DNA of 64,000 nucleotides from Montifringilla adamsi (GCA_017590115.1 JAGGNK010012114.1:124001-188000), one strand, 5' to 3'. Shown: positions 1 to 13,285, counted from the first letter of the stretch. Notes: a model not told the origin generated them from the letters alone. Program-made: numbers and translations.

Positions 1-2889
1 TCAAAGGTTTATGCCTTAGCAAAGGCATTTCCTACTGTGTTTTCTTACTTGCCAACACTTCCTCCCGAACCCCCAGGCAGAGTAACTGATCTCAGCTTAA
101 ATATGTTGGTGAGTCAGGCAAGTATTTTGAAGAGTACTTTGAAATCAAAGGAATAAAGGTGGTTTAAATGAGAGGAATTATTCTGTCTTGCTGCCTGTTG
201 TAAAGGACCAGTATAAGAGGGGGAATGTTTGAGTTGTTAAATGTAAGTGGAGGGCAAGGAAAAGAAGTGTGTTTACTGCATTATCAGCTGTGTGTTAAGT
301 TTTCCATTGCCAATAATGAAACATCTTTACTGCCTGGATGCAGCTATCGCTGGTTGTTTGAAAACGTGTATAGGAATATGAGTATATTTTGAATTTCTAT
401 TTATTGGACAGTTATTTTAAACTCTATATTAAATATCTTCAGTTTGACTTAGAATAATTTTTAAAATCATCACATGAAACCTTTCTAAACTTTGTAAAAA
501 ATGGAAAGCACCCAGAAATATAATTTTTGACAAGTCAAATTTTTGAGTCAAAACTATATATACCATGTGTCACAGGTATCGAACTGTCTTTTGTCCTCCT
601 ATTAGCATCTCTTTTGACTGTCTAGTCTAACAAAAAATCCCAATTCTTTCTTTTCCTTTTGATGCTGTGGTGAATTGTCAACTTGTGTGTCATGCTTGGG
701 GAAAAAGAATTAAATGAAGGTGAGTGAAGGTCATCACACACACTTGATGTATGAGGGTGGGAGAAAACTAGGAGAAGGTGGGTTAAGTATTTTCCTTCTC
801 CTTGTGAGATATTGTTGGGCTATAAGTGGTGGCTTGTGGATTTGGAGCCTGAGAGAAAGTTCTAGGAGGATCATTGTTTGTATGAATCAGGTTTATCATC
901 CTTTCAGCCTGAAAAGCAGTGCTCGGGTCTGACATGGCCCTCAACCAGGATGTGCATGATGTGCCAAACTATAGAGGTGCTCTTAAAGTCAAAATGCAGC
1001 AGACACTGGGATGGGGGCAGGGAAAAGGAAATACAGCACAGTTTGAAGAAGCAAAGGTATTCCCTCTTTTATGAATTTTCCTTTCCTAAAACAAGGCTGA
1101 AAATTTCTCTTTCCTTGTCTGCACTTTGCATGCAGCTGCTAGATCCTAATATCTTCTCCAATGAACTCCTCTCATAGTAAAAATCCTTCTAAATGCAGTC
1201 ACAAATATTAGAGTAAAAATAAAAATTATCTACTAGGAGACATTTCTTATTTATTTAGAAAGTTTAATTACAAAAAGGCTTTCTGAGAAATAGGCAGTCT
1301 GCTCTTTAAAGAAAACCTTTATTAAAGAAACTGTCAGTGATTTGAAATTAAGTATGAAACCACAGTTTCCAAAGACAACATGAACAATTTATGTAATGTC
1401 ATATAGGAAAGCTGGCTTAAAAAAAATTTTATGAAAAGTCTGAACAGCTACCTTTAATTGAATAGAAGTAGATTATTCATCTTGAAATTAAATGTTTTTA
1501 AAGAGAGTTGTGGTATTAAGGACAGTCAAAAGCAGGCACTACCAACCTTTTCTTCTATGATGATGAAACTGAACACCACCTTTCAGTGAGGATGGGAGCT
1601 CTTGCATTTGTGAAGGAAATAGTGGTTTCAGTGTACAAAGGTCTTAGAGGCACTGTATTACTTCCTTAAGTCACAATTTATGACAGAATGAGACACTGAA
1701 AAAGATGTCAATCTATAAAATAAATTAAGTGTAATTAAATAGGGTAATGGGGCATATATAATGTGCACTTTTAAAAATATTGATGATTCATACTTAAAAT
1801 TGTGCTTCTACAAAAGTGCTTTAGTCATGGCATCACAAATGAATGAATCTTCATTCCATTTCTAACTGGCATTCATTTTAGACATCCCCATGGGGAAAGT
1901 AGGCATGAATAGTGGATGATCTCTGAACATTTCAAGACATTTCTCACATTAGAATAATATATTTTGATTTTTAGATTGGACTACATTTTCGTAAGGCATT
2001 TTGGGTTACTTAATACATGGCTGAATAGGGCAATTGTGAGAGCTATTATCCTACCTCTACATGAACAGAGAATCATTGCAGTCTTATGATAGTGACAAGA
2101 AATTATGATGCTAGAGTTTAAAATTATGTGTAACTCCAAAATAATATAGGGAATAATCTGAATTGTTTCACAAGTTTTTCTAAAATAAGCTAGTTGAAAC
2201 AATTACATTTTAATCCAAATTGTATCCCTTTTAGAAATAAAGTTCAAATTTTCTCTACAAAGTTTAATGGAAGATTTATGCATGCAATAATGTCAGAATG
2301 ATTTCATAGGTATGAGTGATCAATGAAACAACCTTGGCAAGCAAGTAGGAATTGATAGTTGTAGGCATTAAAGTTAAAATAAAATTTTGAGATGCACCTA
2401 CACAGATGTATGAAATGTATTTTTGAAAATAATAATTATATTTTTGACACATCACTAAAGCATGGGAGATCTTTCAGTGTGTTTGTCTGGAATCAGATTG
2501 AGACATGCCATTAAAGTTGCCAGTGGGCACCAAGAATGTATTTGTGGAAATGGTTTTCTAAGCAATTATTTAGGCTGAGGATCCTCCCCTAAAGTGCATT
2601 CAGTTTGCTTTATGTGACATTCATTACACTTTTTCTGTAATGAAGAATAAATTACTGTAACAGTCAAATTCTGCCTTTTTGCAAAAATATGTACGAGACA
2701 TTTGTCTTAGGCTCAGCCTGCACTGTGTAAGGTTGTTTAAATCTAGTTTTATGTTGTCCTTGTGCTTTATTGCTGTGGGCTTCAGTTACTTAGTTTCTAT
2801 ATGTATAAAAATACAAACTAAAAATATGACTAAAAATAAAATTGGTCTTAATTATATTGCACAATTTTCAATTTTCCTGCTTGATTTTG
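1..2889. other. Unique non-coding DNA, no gene seen
   Basis: AT-rich sequence without a recognisable repeat family, exon or RNA gene. Two overlapping short open frames (714-932 and 878-1177) show no family resemblance and no splice or start context that would support them. The stretch could be intron or intergenic DNA. Confidence 0.7.
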
Positions 2890-3043
2890 ATGTAGTTTGT
2901 TGGTTTTTTGGGTTTGTTCTTTTGGTTTTTTGTTTGTTTGCTTTTTATTTTTTTCTTCTTGGTGTTTTTTTTGGGCGGGGGGAATTTTTGGGGTTTTTTT
3001 TTGTTTGTTTGTTTGGGGTTTTTTTGTTTTTGTTTTTTTTTTG

Positions 3044-3074
<31 letters not shown>
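2890..3074 (-). repeat. G/T-rich low-complexity tract (A/C-rich on minus strand)
   Basis: About 185 bases made almost only of T and G, with runs such as TTTTG repeated and GGTTTTTTGGG blocks, ending in at least five regular TTTTG units. Read on the minus strand it is the same kind of A-rich, C-interrupted tract as those near 24.93-25.06 kb and 62.45-62.59 kb. It opens long frames on both strands (up to 133 codons) that are only F/L/V/C or K/N/P/Q strings and are not genes. A degenerate poly(A) tail of a minus-strand retrocopy is one possible origin (inference). Confidence 0.85.
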
Positions 3075-3710
3075 CAATGAGCTGTTTATGTCCTTGTCTG
3101 CGTAGAGGAAGAATTTTGTTTCTGTCATAGCTGAGTAGATTAACAGAATAACAAAAGTATACCTGTGAATAATTCCCAACTAATGACCTTCATGTGGAGA
3201 AAAACAAAAAGCTGTGAAGCCAATTTTATACAACGGGGTAGTGGCTGGAAAAACCTGGGGCTCTTTTGAAAGCTCTCAGACATAAGCACAAAGGTGTATA
3301 AATATATTATTGGACAAAAGACAGAGTAGGCTTTGTGAACACAGATTCAGCTTTCACTCAGGGGTTATTCACATGAAGGTCTCATTTTCTTAAACTCTGT
3401 GTGCCTGGGTAGTCTGTGAGCACTGAATGATTTGACTTTTCTGTAGCTACTGCATGCAAGTAATCTCCAGTATGAACTGTGGATCCCAGTCCATACTCAG
3501 GATGTGAGATGACACAAAAAACGTCGCATGGACACACTGGTGCAACCGAGGCTTAGGGCATGGTATCTTCAAAAGAGCTCTGATGGGTAGTGCTGCATGC
3601 TAAGACATTCACCAAACTCTAGCCTTTCCAATATCAAAAATTAAGTGATGATTTCTGTTTGAGTAACTTTATTCAAGTATTTAATTTATTTAAGTAGGAT
3701 TTCACAGAAT
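3075..3710. other. Unique non-coding DNA
   Basis: No repeat family, exon or RNA gene recognised. Composition is ordinary for the window. Confidence 0.6.
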
Positions 3711-3830
3711 CACGGAGTCATAGAATGGTTTTTTTTGAAGGAAGCACAGTGTGTCATCTGGTCCAAGCTCCCTGCTCAAACATAGTCATCCTAGAGCACA
3801 TTGCACAGGACTGTGTCCAGATGGTTCTAA
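3711..3830 (-). mobile_element. CR1 LINE 3'-end remnant
   Basis: The plus strand opens with the reverse complement of the CR1 octamer tail (CACAGAATCACGGAGTCATAGAATGG). It continues into sequence resembling the antisense CR1 3' UTR, with a 'GGTCCAAGCTCCCTGCTC' stretch and an 'AGAGCACATTGCACAGGACTGTGTCCAG' stretch split by substitutions. Only about 120 bases are left, the usual severe 5' truncation of CR1. Divergence looks high, so this is an old copy; subfamily not determined. Confidence 0.75.
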
Positions 3831-4774
3831 GTATATATATTTTTGTTTGTTTGACAGCATACTTAGAATGTTTTTGAAAAATCTTGACCTAGTCTTATTT
3901 TTCAATTCAAGTTTTACTCATTAAAGAAGTCTATTTTAATTATTTTAATAATAATTTTGAAAAATTTAAGTGGTAGACTCCTACTCAAGCACCTCTTACT
4001 TCCAGCGTAAAACAAGGCAGGAACTCTATCAAATGTGATCTCTCCGGTGTGGGGGGATGGGGAGAGCGATTTACAGATGAACAATTCCCTGCACTTGTTT
4101 TGTGTCTTAACTTTTCATAAGATTCGCTTTACTGACAAACATTAGCAGTGAGCAAGCACTCTAATCACATATAACATCTGTTGTACATTTTGTTGCTTAT
4201 AGAATTTAGCAGCTCTAGAGGAGCAGAGGATGTTAGATTCTTTTTCCTTATACACTCATTATTGACATTTGGCTTGAGCTGCATTATAAAATCAGTGTTG
4301 AGTATGGGTCTGTTGGTCTTAGCTCAGTCTCTCATGAATTGTAAGCATGACTTGAATAGTAAGAGGGTAGTAAAGTGTAAGCTGTGTGTTTAGAAATGAA
4401 TCGTGTAACAGCCATCCGAAACGGCAACACTTCCATGCAGGCAGCACAGGCAGAGCAAAGTACATCGTAGGCTACTACACTTATTGTTATTGCTAAATGG
4501 CTGTAATTAATTTAGAAGAATGTTGACCCTACCAGATGATTCAGTACAGCATGGCAATGGCTGTTACACATGAATGAACTTGTGTATTCAATGCATTACT
4601 GTATAATTGTCCTTTTTGCTTATTAGAAAGTCAGGAGATGTGGCATTATTTATGACAATGTTTCAACAAAGGCACTACTGAAAAATGCTTTCTGTGTAAA
4701 AAATGTTATTGATCTTAAAAAATGTAATTTTTCTATGTAAAATATAAATTATATCTGAGGTGCTACACCTTTGC
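3831..4774. other. Unique non-coding DNA
   Basis: No exon or repeat family recognised. A 70-codon open frame at 4181-4393 has no recognisable domain and is treated as chance. Confidence 0.6.
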
Positions 4775-4804
4775 AAAAAAAAAAAAAAAAAAAAGAAAAA
4801 GAAA
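4775..4804 (+). repeat. Poly(A) run
   Basis: Twenty consecutive A followed by GAAAAAGAAAA. First of three poly(A) runs within 515 bases on the same strand. No retroposon body was recognised upstream. Confidence 0.9.
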
Positions 4805-4927
4805 ATTGTGCCAGCATTCTAGAAAGGTCTCTTTTCTAGCTATCTTGGCATCTGATTTCCAGGTTAAACATACATCAGCAATAACTGCATCATTGAAGGT
4901 TCTCTGAGGTTTGCAGCTTTAAGAGAG

Positions 4928-4944
4928 AAAAAAAAAAAAAAAAA
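4928..4944 (+). repeat. Poly(A) run
   Basis: Seventeen A in a row, preceded by GAGAG. Second of the three runs. No recognisable element body on either side. Confidence 0.9.
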
Positions 4945-5272
4945 CCAAACTAGTTTTCAGATGCAAACATTGAATTTCTGGCATGATATAGTAAATTCCA
5001 ACAAATACTTTGATACATATGTACACGATATTGGTATCTGTAGCAAACTACATTTTGCTTTCTAGCTCAGTGTCTCAGTTACATGTGCCTTGTTTAATTA
5101 AGTATGGCTAATGATTATCGGTCCTAGTCTATGCCTTGAATTTAAATTGGGCAACAAGACCAGTCATTTTATAATGATTCCATTAATGCTATTTTAGGTT
5201 CAAAATAATATTTCATTCAGGTGTAAAAAATGCTTGAAGAAGTACTATGTTTTATATCTACCACTGTCCCGT

Positions 5273-5289
5273 AAAAAAAAAAAAAAAAA
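5273..5289 (+). repeat. Poly(A) run
   Basis: Seventeen A in a row following CCCGT. Third of the three closely spaced same-strand runs. Confidence 0.9.
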
Positions 5290-5689
5290 GGAAGCTGGAA
5301 AAGTAAGCATATGTATTAAAAGTGACAAAGATAGATGAGATTAGCTTAGCTTTTTGCTTGACAGGATTTTCCCACGACATATGTTCAGTGCTACCAGGGT
5401 TATTACAGAGAGCACCGACTAATCAGGGAGACAGATTCACAAACAGTGACTGCAACACATGGTGGCCTCTCAGTGTTAAAAAAGACCGCTGCAGTCATTT
5501 GTAAACATGGTCAGATAATGTGCGCATTTATAATTTTGATTGCTTCAGCCACAGTCATCAAACCCAGAGGTCTTTTCCTTAACACTTCAATAGTTTGAAA
5601 AGAAAAGGTCTTCTAAGTTAGCAGTGTCTGCTGCTGAACCAAAGTAGTGAGGGAAAATTCAGACAGCTTTTAATGGGCCTTGTCTTGAT

Positions 5690-6060
5690 TAAGTGTATTA
5701 AAAGCACTACTTTTAAGAATAATCAGTAACTGTGTTTTTAATGACAAGATGACATTAATTATGGCTGGCTATTTTAAGCCATGTTAACACCAAACCTCTT
5801 ATTTATCAAATGCTGCTTCTACATGAAGGAGCTAAGTAAATCAGATTTGTGGCGAGAAGCAGCTGAAGTTCTGCGTGACTGATGTAGCTTGTCGTGAGTA
5901 CTCGGCTGACCTAATTTTACAGCTGCTCAGGGAAGGCATTTGTAAATGGGCTTGTGATTGAATCTACAGCAGTCACATGCAGTGAATACAATATCTTTTA
6001 TTGCGAGAGGTTTCTGTGGCATGTGCACAAGCTATTAGAACCAGTCAAAAGACTATTTAG
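5690..6060. promoter_or_regulatory. Candidate conserved non-coding element (enhancer-like)
   Basis: A repeat-free block with mixed, non-decayed-looking composition. It includes a TTAATTA homeodomain-type core at 5755-5761, several other TAAT cores, and a balanced-GC segment around 5840-5960 containing CpGs (GGCGAG, TCGTGAG, CTCGGC) that are rare in the surrounding DNA. No stop-free frame of note. The regulatory reading is inference from texture alone; conservation cannot be seen here. It may equally be ordinary unique DNA. Confidence 0.25.
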
Positions 6061-7149
6061 TAGAGGAGTCTGAATTTTATACTTGTAAGGGTAGAGGGCA
6101 ATACTTTAAGTTACAGACATCAGTATTTTTTTTATGAATCTTGGAGATAAATGTTGTTAGGTTTCTGGAAAGTCAAGCTAGTGGTAGCAAACTCTATCAT
6201 ATTTGCAGGACAAAACTGTGAAGTTATTTTGCATTTTTGATAGAAATGGATTCCATTAAAAATATCTGTCTTTTTTTTTGTCTGCCTTATTTTTCCATGA
6301 ACTCTCTTTAAAAGAGCCTATTTACCTCCCAAATACAAGATACCATAGGATTTATTTTTCTAATTTCAAATTCCCCAATGCATGAGGTAGAGGCACAAAA
6401 CTAAAAACTTCATCAGACATTTAGAGGAATCTCTGCCATGGGAAACTCTTTTCTGGTATGAGGTTTAAAATCTTAAGCAGAAGGATCCCAGCCATCTCCT
6501 GTCCAGAGAAATGAATCTGCCTTAACTGGATTCAGAAGCAATTTTTTAGTGATCTCAGTGGAGATATACTCTGTCTTTGTTCAGCCCAAATTATCTTTCT
6601 TCCACAGAGTTTTTCTTAATATTCACCTTAAAATTCATCCCAAATTTAACCTGCTAATTGCTTTTTATCAAAGATGTATTTAGACAATGTCCTTAATACC
6701 ATGATATAATGGTTTTAGCCTTGAATTGCTCAGACACTTGAACTACATGATTACTGTAGTTCTCTACCAACTGAAACTATTCTATTCTATTAATATTTTT
6801 TCATATTCTTTTTGTTTTACTTTTACTGTTTTTCTAATATTTTTAGTAATCTAACAAGTAGAGATTCTGTCAGTGTATATATCCCCTAGACTGAAACACA
6901 GAGAAGATTTGCTTTCTCTGTGATGAAATGTACAAGTGCATATTTTAAAACATTATATACACTTTTAGTGTCTAATGATCAATAATCTTTCATAATTCAG
7001 AATCTGGAGGATTTTCTGAAAATTATTTTCGCATTTCATAAAATAGAAGTCACAAAAATATTTCTGAAGTAAAATTAGTTCAAACCTATACTTCAAAAAA
7101 AATTATTATTAATTTAGTCTAAGGAAAATATTTATTACAGCAAATCCCT
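6061..7149. other. Unique non-coding DNA
   Basis: AT-rich sequence with many short T and A runs. No gene, RNA or repeat family identified. Confidence 0.6.
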
Positions 7150-7350
7150 AGTTCTCATGTCCCCACCCTCCCTCTGTGCCCTGCTGAGGAGAGCCCAGCT
7201 CCAGCTCCCCAACAAGGCATTGTGTGTACTGGGGGCTGCTTTTAGGTGCTCTGCTCTGGAGCTGCTCCTTCTCCAGACTGAACCAGGCCTGGTTCTCCTG
7301 CCTCTTCTCACAGGACAAATGCCTTATCCCCAGCCACCTCAGTGGCATTC
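7150..7350 (-). mobile_element. Probable degenerate CR1 fragment
   Basis: The plus strand shows CTGCTGAGGAGAGCCCAGCTCC and CTTCTCCAGACTGAACCAGG, which correspond to antisense CR1 segments encoding the end of the reverse-transcriptase region. The minus-strand reading includes the residues 'FSLEKEQLQ', close to the CR1 'FSLEKRRLR' landmark. The octamer tail is missing and the copy is much rearranged or diverged. The local GC rise against AT-rich flanks supports an insertion. Confidence 0.55.
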
Positions 7351-8330
7351 TGCTAAGACAAGTCTGGTTTATTGACACTTTTTTCTCTAGAGAGGAGTCA
7401 AAAACTGAAGGCAGCGTTTGCGTGATTGTATTGAAGATTTTAGAACAAGTTCCAGAACTTTTAAAGTTTTTTTAAGTAATTCAAAAGGATCTACTCTCTC
7501 ACCCTCTCCAATGGACTTTGAAGGTAAGCACTAAGGTAGGCTGTGTTACTCTGCATTCTTGTGTCAACATGGAGCCTGGGTCGAAGTAGAGAATTTTTTC
7601 ACATCTAAGAAATTCAATGCTGGAACCCATGCAAGATGGATCTATGAAAACCAGAAGATTGGCTGGGAACTTGCTCTGAAAGAAAGACTGCATGTACTCT
7701 TCCAGACAACTAAAATTGTGAAGAAATCATAACCTGCGCTCATCTGCCTTAGGAAGTGACTTTTCTAAATAATTCAAATAGGAGGGAAGATTGAAGGAAG
7801 CGAAAAGAAGATTTTACCTTTTACAACTCAGATGAATTTTTCAGCTGGACTAGTGAAATATGAAATTAATTGTAAGTGTGTGTTCTGACCCTAAAGTTGC
7901 TCTTTTAAGTTCAGTTTGAATCTGAAATACAAGCATATACTCAAGATACCAGGTGTGCTTATTCAGGTAATGTCATTTAATTAATTCAGGTAATGGCATT
8001 GGAAACTGAAAATGTTGTATTTATTAGCTAGGATATTTGTATTTCTTAAATACTTACATGATTTCTTATAACTTTAAAATATTGCGGAAATTTTTCTGTG
8101 CATTTTAATTAAATCTTTGCAAGCAGAGAATAAAAACACAGCACAGGTTCCAACATATCATGTGTTTTCCCAGCTGTACATGATCTCCTTACATTTTACT
8201 GGCAACGTTCTATATGTAAGTATTTAATAAGAAGCTACATTTAATATCATTACTAATCTTCATGGTGGTTTTTGCCAAACGAGTTTATTTGCTCTTTTCA
8301 ACTTGAGCAATTTGTGTGTCTGCTGTGCGT
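7351..8330. other. Unique non-coding DNA with a small direct duplication
   Basis: No gene recognised. A 12-base motif ATTCAGGTAATG occurs at 7961 and again at 7984 (period 23), a small local duplication with slight divergence after the motif. Confidence 0.6.
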
Positions 8331-8354
8331 GTATCTGTGTGTGTGTGTGCGCGC
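8331..8354 (+). repeat. (TG)n with CGCG end
   Basis: Short alternating purine-pyrimidine run of TG repeats running into GCGCGC. Such runs can adopt Z-DNA in vitro; no function is implied. Confidence 0.8.
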
Positions 8355-11300
8355 AGAGAGGACACATAACAGCTGGTGTTATAATTGAACACACTTTTTA
8401 TTTTTTTAAATATGCAGTTCTAGTCAGTCACGTAAAGCAGGTTGTACCAAAAGTAATTTTGCATGTAGTTTTAAAGGTGGAATTAGTTGTGCTGGCTGCA
8501 CTGGGAAATGAATGATTAAGGTACAAAAAACTGGGAAAAATATTTTTGTCTGAGTACCAAAGGGACCCTCTGAATGCAGAGGAGGTTTTCACTTTCTTTT
8601 AGTTACAGATAAAATTCCATTTAGGACTAAGATATGAATTTCTTCCTAATTATGATATTTGGACCTAGTATATAGATATCCCTGCACTCTAATACAGTTA
8701 TTTTATATCAGAATAAGACTTTCATTCACTGACTTTAATCAGGTTTACACTTTCAACTTGTTTTCTCTTCCATATGTCTATTTTCTTTGTCCCTGTTTCA
8801 AGTTATAGTACTCTGGTGTGCTTCATTACATCGCTGCCTTTCTGTTAATTGTGTATATATAAAAGCAGCATAATGGTGAAAATGGCAAAGATTTTAGAAA
8901 ACATTTTTTATTCTGGAAAGAATGTGTGTATCCACATGAGAATTAATTCACAATCAAGATCTGAAAAGGGAAGAATTGTAACTTAAGCATGTCCACTGTA
9001 TTTCTAGCCATACTGTGTTTTTAAAACAATGACTGTGACTGAAATTCTCTACATATGCAAGGGTATAAAATTAGTTTTCTACCGCAAAAAGAGATACTGC
9101 CTTTTTAAGATTCAGAAGAGTCCCCTTAAAGCCTTCACTTTAGTATGATTTCAGTAGTAGTTTAATAGATTTGATATACTGTATAAAGATAAGAGCAATT
9201 GCGTATGATTTTCAAGACCATTAATAATATTGTTTAGTGAAATTTTCTAAATAAACATTTTCCTGTGTACAAACAGCTGGCAGAAGACTAATAACATCAA
9301 TCATTTTAAGTTTACTTGCAGTGTAAGTGGAAGGCCCTGTAGGGCTCATTGATATCATTCAGCTTTGGGTCTTTTCTAGTGTCAGCATCTGCACACTTAG
9401 TGGTGTTATTCTGCTGTGAACACTGCAAAGGCTGCTTCTAGAAAAGGTACGGTTTGATTATAATGTGACATAGAACTGGGTAGAATTTAAATTTCCTGTT
9501 GTGTCATTCTTGAAAAAAGTAGAAAGTTTTCAAAGCTTCATGTAGCACTCCTGACTATAAAGATTCCCATTTTCTCCTCCAGTACTACTACACTCAAGTA
9601 ACAGATAAAATACGGATTTAGTTCTGGGCTTGTTCTGGCACTTGGCTCTTTCCCACTCTTGTTAGAAAGAAAGAGCTTTTGTGGCTTCACTGGGATTTGG
9701 TTATACAGGGAATATGGAATAGCCCTCTCCCATCACTAGAAACATTAATACACTAATAGAGATGTAAACTCCAGAGTTACGTTAATTTGAAGCACCAGCT
9801 GAAACCATTAGGTGAGGAATCTTGCCAAATTCTGTTTATGTATAATTAAAGCATATAAAAATGAGTGGAAACTAGATCCTTGTTTAGTAAATGTGGAAAA
9901 TGCGTCACTGTGGAAAAAGACCTTTATTCTTATTTATGAATTTCTAAGTTATAATAAGTAACTTGGAAATAATAATAAATAACTTGAGATATAATGTGTA
10001 ATTTTTTAACAGCAGAAATAAATGCACATATTTTCAACAAGACTAGTTCATACCTACTTACAGCTTCTTAGTGTTCTCTTTTTTCTTTTTTTTTCCAGAA
10101 CAGTGTGTTTTTATACTGTCCCAATTTTGCAGATTCATAGGGCTGTTATGGAGGCATAGCAGCAGTGGGGGAGGATGTTACCAGCTTTGTGCTAATCTTG
10201 AGGGATTTGAAGTAACCCAGTGATTTTGACCAGTACCTTCAAAAGACTTTCTGTTTATTCTCACCTTTTCCTTTATTTCAGAAAATAAAATACATTTTTC
10301 ACTCCTAGGAGGACTGAGCTTTGGCCAACAGTGTTGTGAATGCCAGCCTTGAAAACACCCCTGTTCAGCTCCTCCATGGAGAGATTGTGAGCACCACTTG
10401 GTGAACTCATGCTTAAGGAGGCATCTCCAAAGGAAACTCGACAGAACTGTCTCAAATGGGTAATTCTTTTTCAGTTGATATTCAAGACTTTTAGTGCTTG
10501 AAAAATTTCTGTGTCATCATAATATATTCAATGCATTGATTTTAACCAACTTTCTGTTTAACATACGGAATTCTGTAGAATTTTAGAGAACTGATTTTTT
10601 TCCTCCCTTCTTGAGCAAAACTTACTCTATATCTTCTTTCCAGCTTCTGTCTAGGATTTAAATGAGGCTAATTTTTCACAGGCCTTTATTTTCACATACT
10701 ACTTTATGAATTGCAAAGAAAAATTCATTAAAATGGAAATTACTTCCGGTTTCATTTATTAAAAATGTTTTGTCATTACATAACAGCAAATGGAAATTAC
10801 AGTGGGATTATCCATCAAATTAAATGTAAATGTACATTTAAATTTCAAGATTTTCTTAGTTTCATGTTCAGTTGAACTATTGACGCAAAAGTGAAAATGC
10901 AAGCAACATTTGTAAGTGGCATCAATCTGATATTCTGGCAATATTGTGTATTTAGTTAACTATACTGCACTATTCACAGCACTGACTGTAAAAATACCTG
11001 TCAATGTTGACTTAATTTGTGTTACTATCCAAAGAGTGCTTTATCCTAAATGTATGTTAAAACAGTGATTTGAAACCCTAAGTTTAATTGATGATTCCAC
11101 TGCTATGTTATCTCTTGAGAAAGGAATGTCTTGCATCACACTTTATAATTTCTGGACAATTATTCTTGTAAGAATAAAGGAGAACCTGCAGATTCATTAC
11201 CTTTTGGCTGTGGCCAGGTCAATATTGAGCAATTACCAATTTTACCAAGGATTTATTTTACCTTTGGTAACAATGCAAGGCAAATTCTTATTCCATACAC

Positions 11301-12809
11301 CCTTGATTACAATTGAGAAGGGATTTATGATATTAGTCATAAATCTATTTTTTTTACTTGCCCTGCTGTGAGGACACCATGTAGTGTAAAGCATCATGTG
11401 TAATATATATCATGTATATAAATTACAAAGTCTAGGACAGTCTTTCATTTTGTATTCTGTAGGTTAAAAATTATGAACTGATATTTTAGCTACTATTGAC
11501 TGTGAGGTTTTTTAATCTGTCTGGACATATGAATGGTGCATTTGTTTTTCTGTTTACAACAGGAAAAGAGGAAACTCCCATGAGACTCTAAAAGATACAT
11601 GCTTGTACAAAAGTGACTGCACCTCGCCCTGTGTGTCAGTCTGCAACAAATTGAAGATGTCGTAATTAATCTCCTCAAAATCAAAGAATCAACAAGCAAT
11701 AATGACCAGCAGTCATCACTTTGGGCAGACAAAGAAGCTTTTATTCCTTGCTCTATCCTGGACTAGCCCTTTTATCAATCTTTGCTGTTTACCTACACAT
11801 TTTTCTGTCTCACATGTAAGTCCTTCAGGGCACAAAACATGAGCCTATATGCTTTGGTGTAAGATAACAGTAATAATTTCACTTGACTTTTATTACAATA
11901 AAGTATGTATCAATGCATTTAGAACAAAATCATGTGTTGATATTTCACAGCAATGCCAGATAAAACTGATTAAGTAAGATTCTAATCACACTATTAACTG
12001 TCATTCTTTTTTACTTGGGTTTCAATATGTGCAATGAAGAATCAGTATTGATGATTTTACTTAAGTTAGTAGGTATGTTAATTGTCTGAATGAGAAATAT
12101 AAACAGTATTTTGCTACTGAGAAATAATTGAACCTCTGTTACATTACAAGCTGGATGCGCTGCTACACATCTTCACACAGCTTAAGTGATTCACCTGTTC
12201 TAGCTTGGCTAAGGTCAGATAATCCATTAGACTTCTTCCAGGACCCAAGGAAGATGTGAATTCTTAATGCATATTTTACAAATAAACTGCTACTAGTGGT
12301 TTTAGACCTTCATTTTTTCTGATTGAGTAGTACATCAATCCCATAAGCAGGAGCTGCAAGCCAAGACAGATCAAGGTTCAGGAAAAAGAAGATTCAGGTT
12401 TCAACAAAAAATAAAGTACTCCAAAGTCAAGATTTTAAAACTACTTTACTGAATGGTTAGGCATGGCATACAGTTAAGAGAAGAAAAAGGAGATAAATAT
12501 ACATTTAACATATTTTTAAAAATTAGCAGGAATTTTAAAAAAATTATTGAAATTATTCCAAAATTTGGGATGTTAAGGAACACAAATAGTGATCAAAGCA
12601 CTAAGAGTAAAGAGTTGTCCTCGATGTCAGACATTAGGCTGCAGGAAATGAGTGTTTCCCCATATTTGCAAGAGAGAACTTGTTCATAAACATAAAGTGG
12701 AAATAATTGAACTTATTTTCTCATTTATAGGCTTTTCTCATTTTTTCTATTTGTTCCTGAGGACAAAACTGTCCACAATTTTGTCTTAAGGTAAGTCTTG
12801 ATGTGTTAG
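8355..12809. other. Unique non-coding DNA
   Basis: About 4.4 kb with no gene, RNA or repeat family recognised, apart from a broken poly(T) near 10077-10095. Open frames of 60-90 codons here have no recognisable domain and their density is what AT-rich random sequence gives. Confidence 0.6.
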
Positions 12810-13285
12810 TCACAGAATCACAGAATCTGCCACGTTGAAAGGGATTCACATCATGTCCAGCTCCTGGCCCTGCACAGCACCATCTACAAGAGTCACGCCA
12901 TGTGCCTGAGAGAATTGATCAAGTGTCTCTTGAGCTCTCTCAGGCTGGCGCTGTGCCCACTTCCCTGGGGAGCCTGTTCCAGTGCCCAGCCACCCTCTGG
13001 GTGAAGAACTTTTCCTGATACCTGAACCTCCCCTGACACAGCTTCGGGTCATTCTCTCACATCCTGCCACTGTCACCACAGAGCAGAGATCAGTGCCTGC
13101 CCCTCCTCTTCCCCTCATAAGAAGTTGTAGCTGCAGTGAGGTCTCCCCTCAGTCTCCTCTTCTCCAGGCTGAACAGACCAAGGGACCTCAGCCACTCCTC
13201 ACACGGCTTCACCCCAAGGCCCTTCACCATCCTTGTTACCCTCCTTTGGACACTCTCTAAGAGCTTCATCTCATTGCAGAAAAAT
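12810..13285 (-). mobile_element. CR1 LINE fragment (3' UTR plus end of ORF2)
   Basis: Begins on the plus strand with the inverted octamer tail (TCACAGAATCACAGAATC) and runs through antisense 3' UTR sequence into the reverse-transcriptase C-terminus. On the minus strand the 13090-13296 frame reads 'LESVQRRVTRMVKGL' and 'LFSLEKRRLRGDL', the most conserved C-terminal landmarks of avian CR1 ORF2. A 5'-truncated copy about 470 bases long. Strand is fixed by both tail and protein landmarks. Coding potential is gone. Confidence 0.93.

Noticed and set aside
2679..3179. Overlapping frames of 65-133 codons on both strands
   Set aside because: They arise from the G/T-rich tract, which has no stop codons in several readings; residues are only F/L/V/C/G or K/N/P/Q strings.
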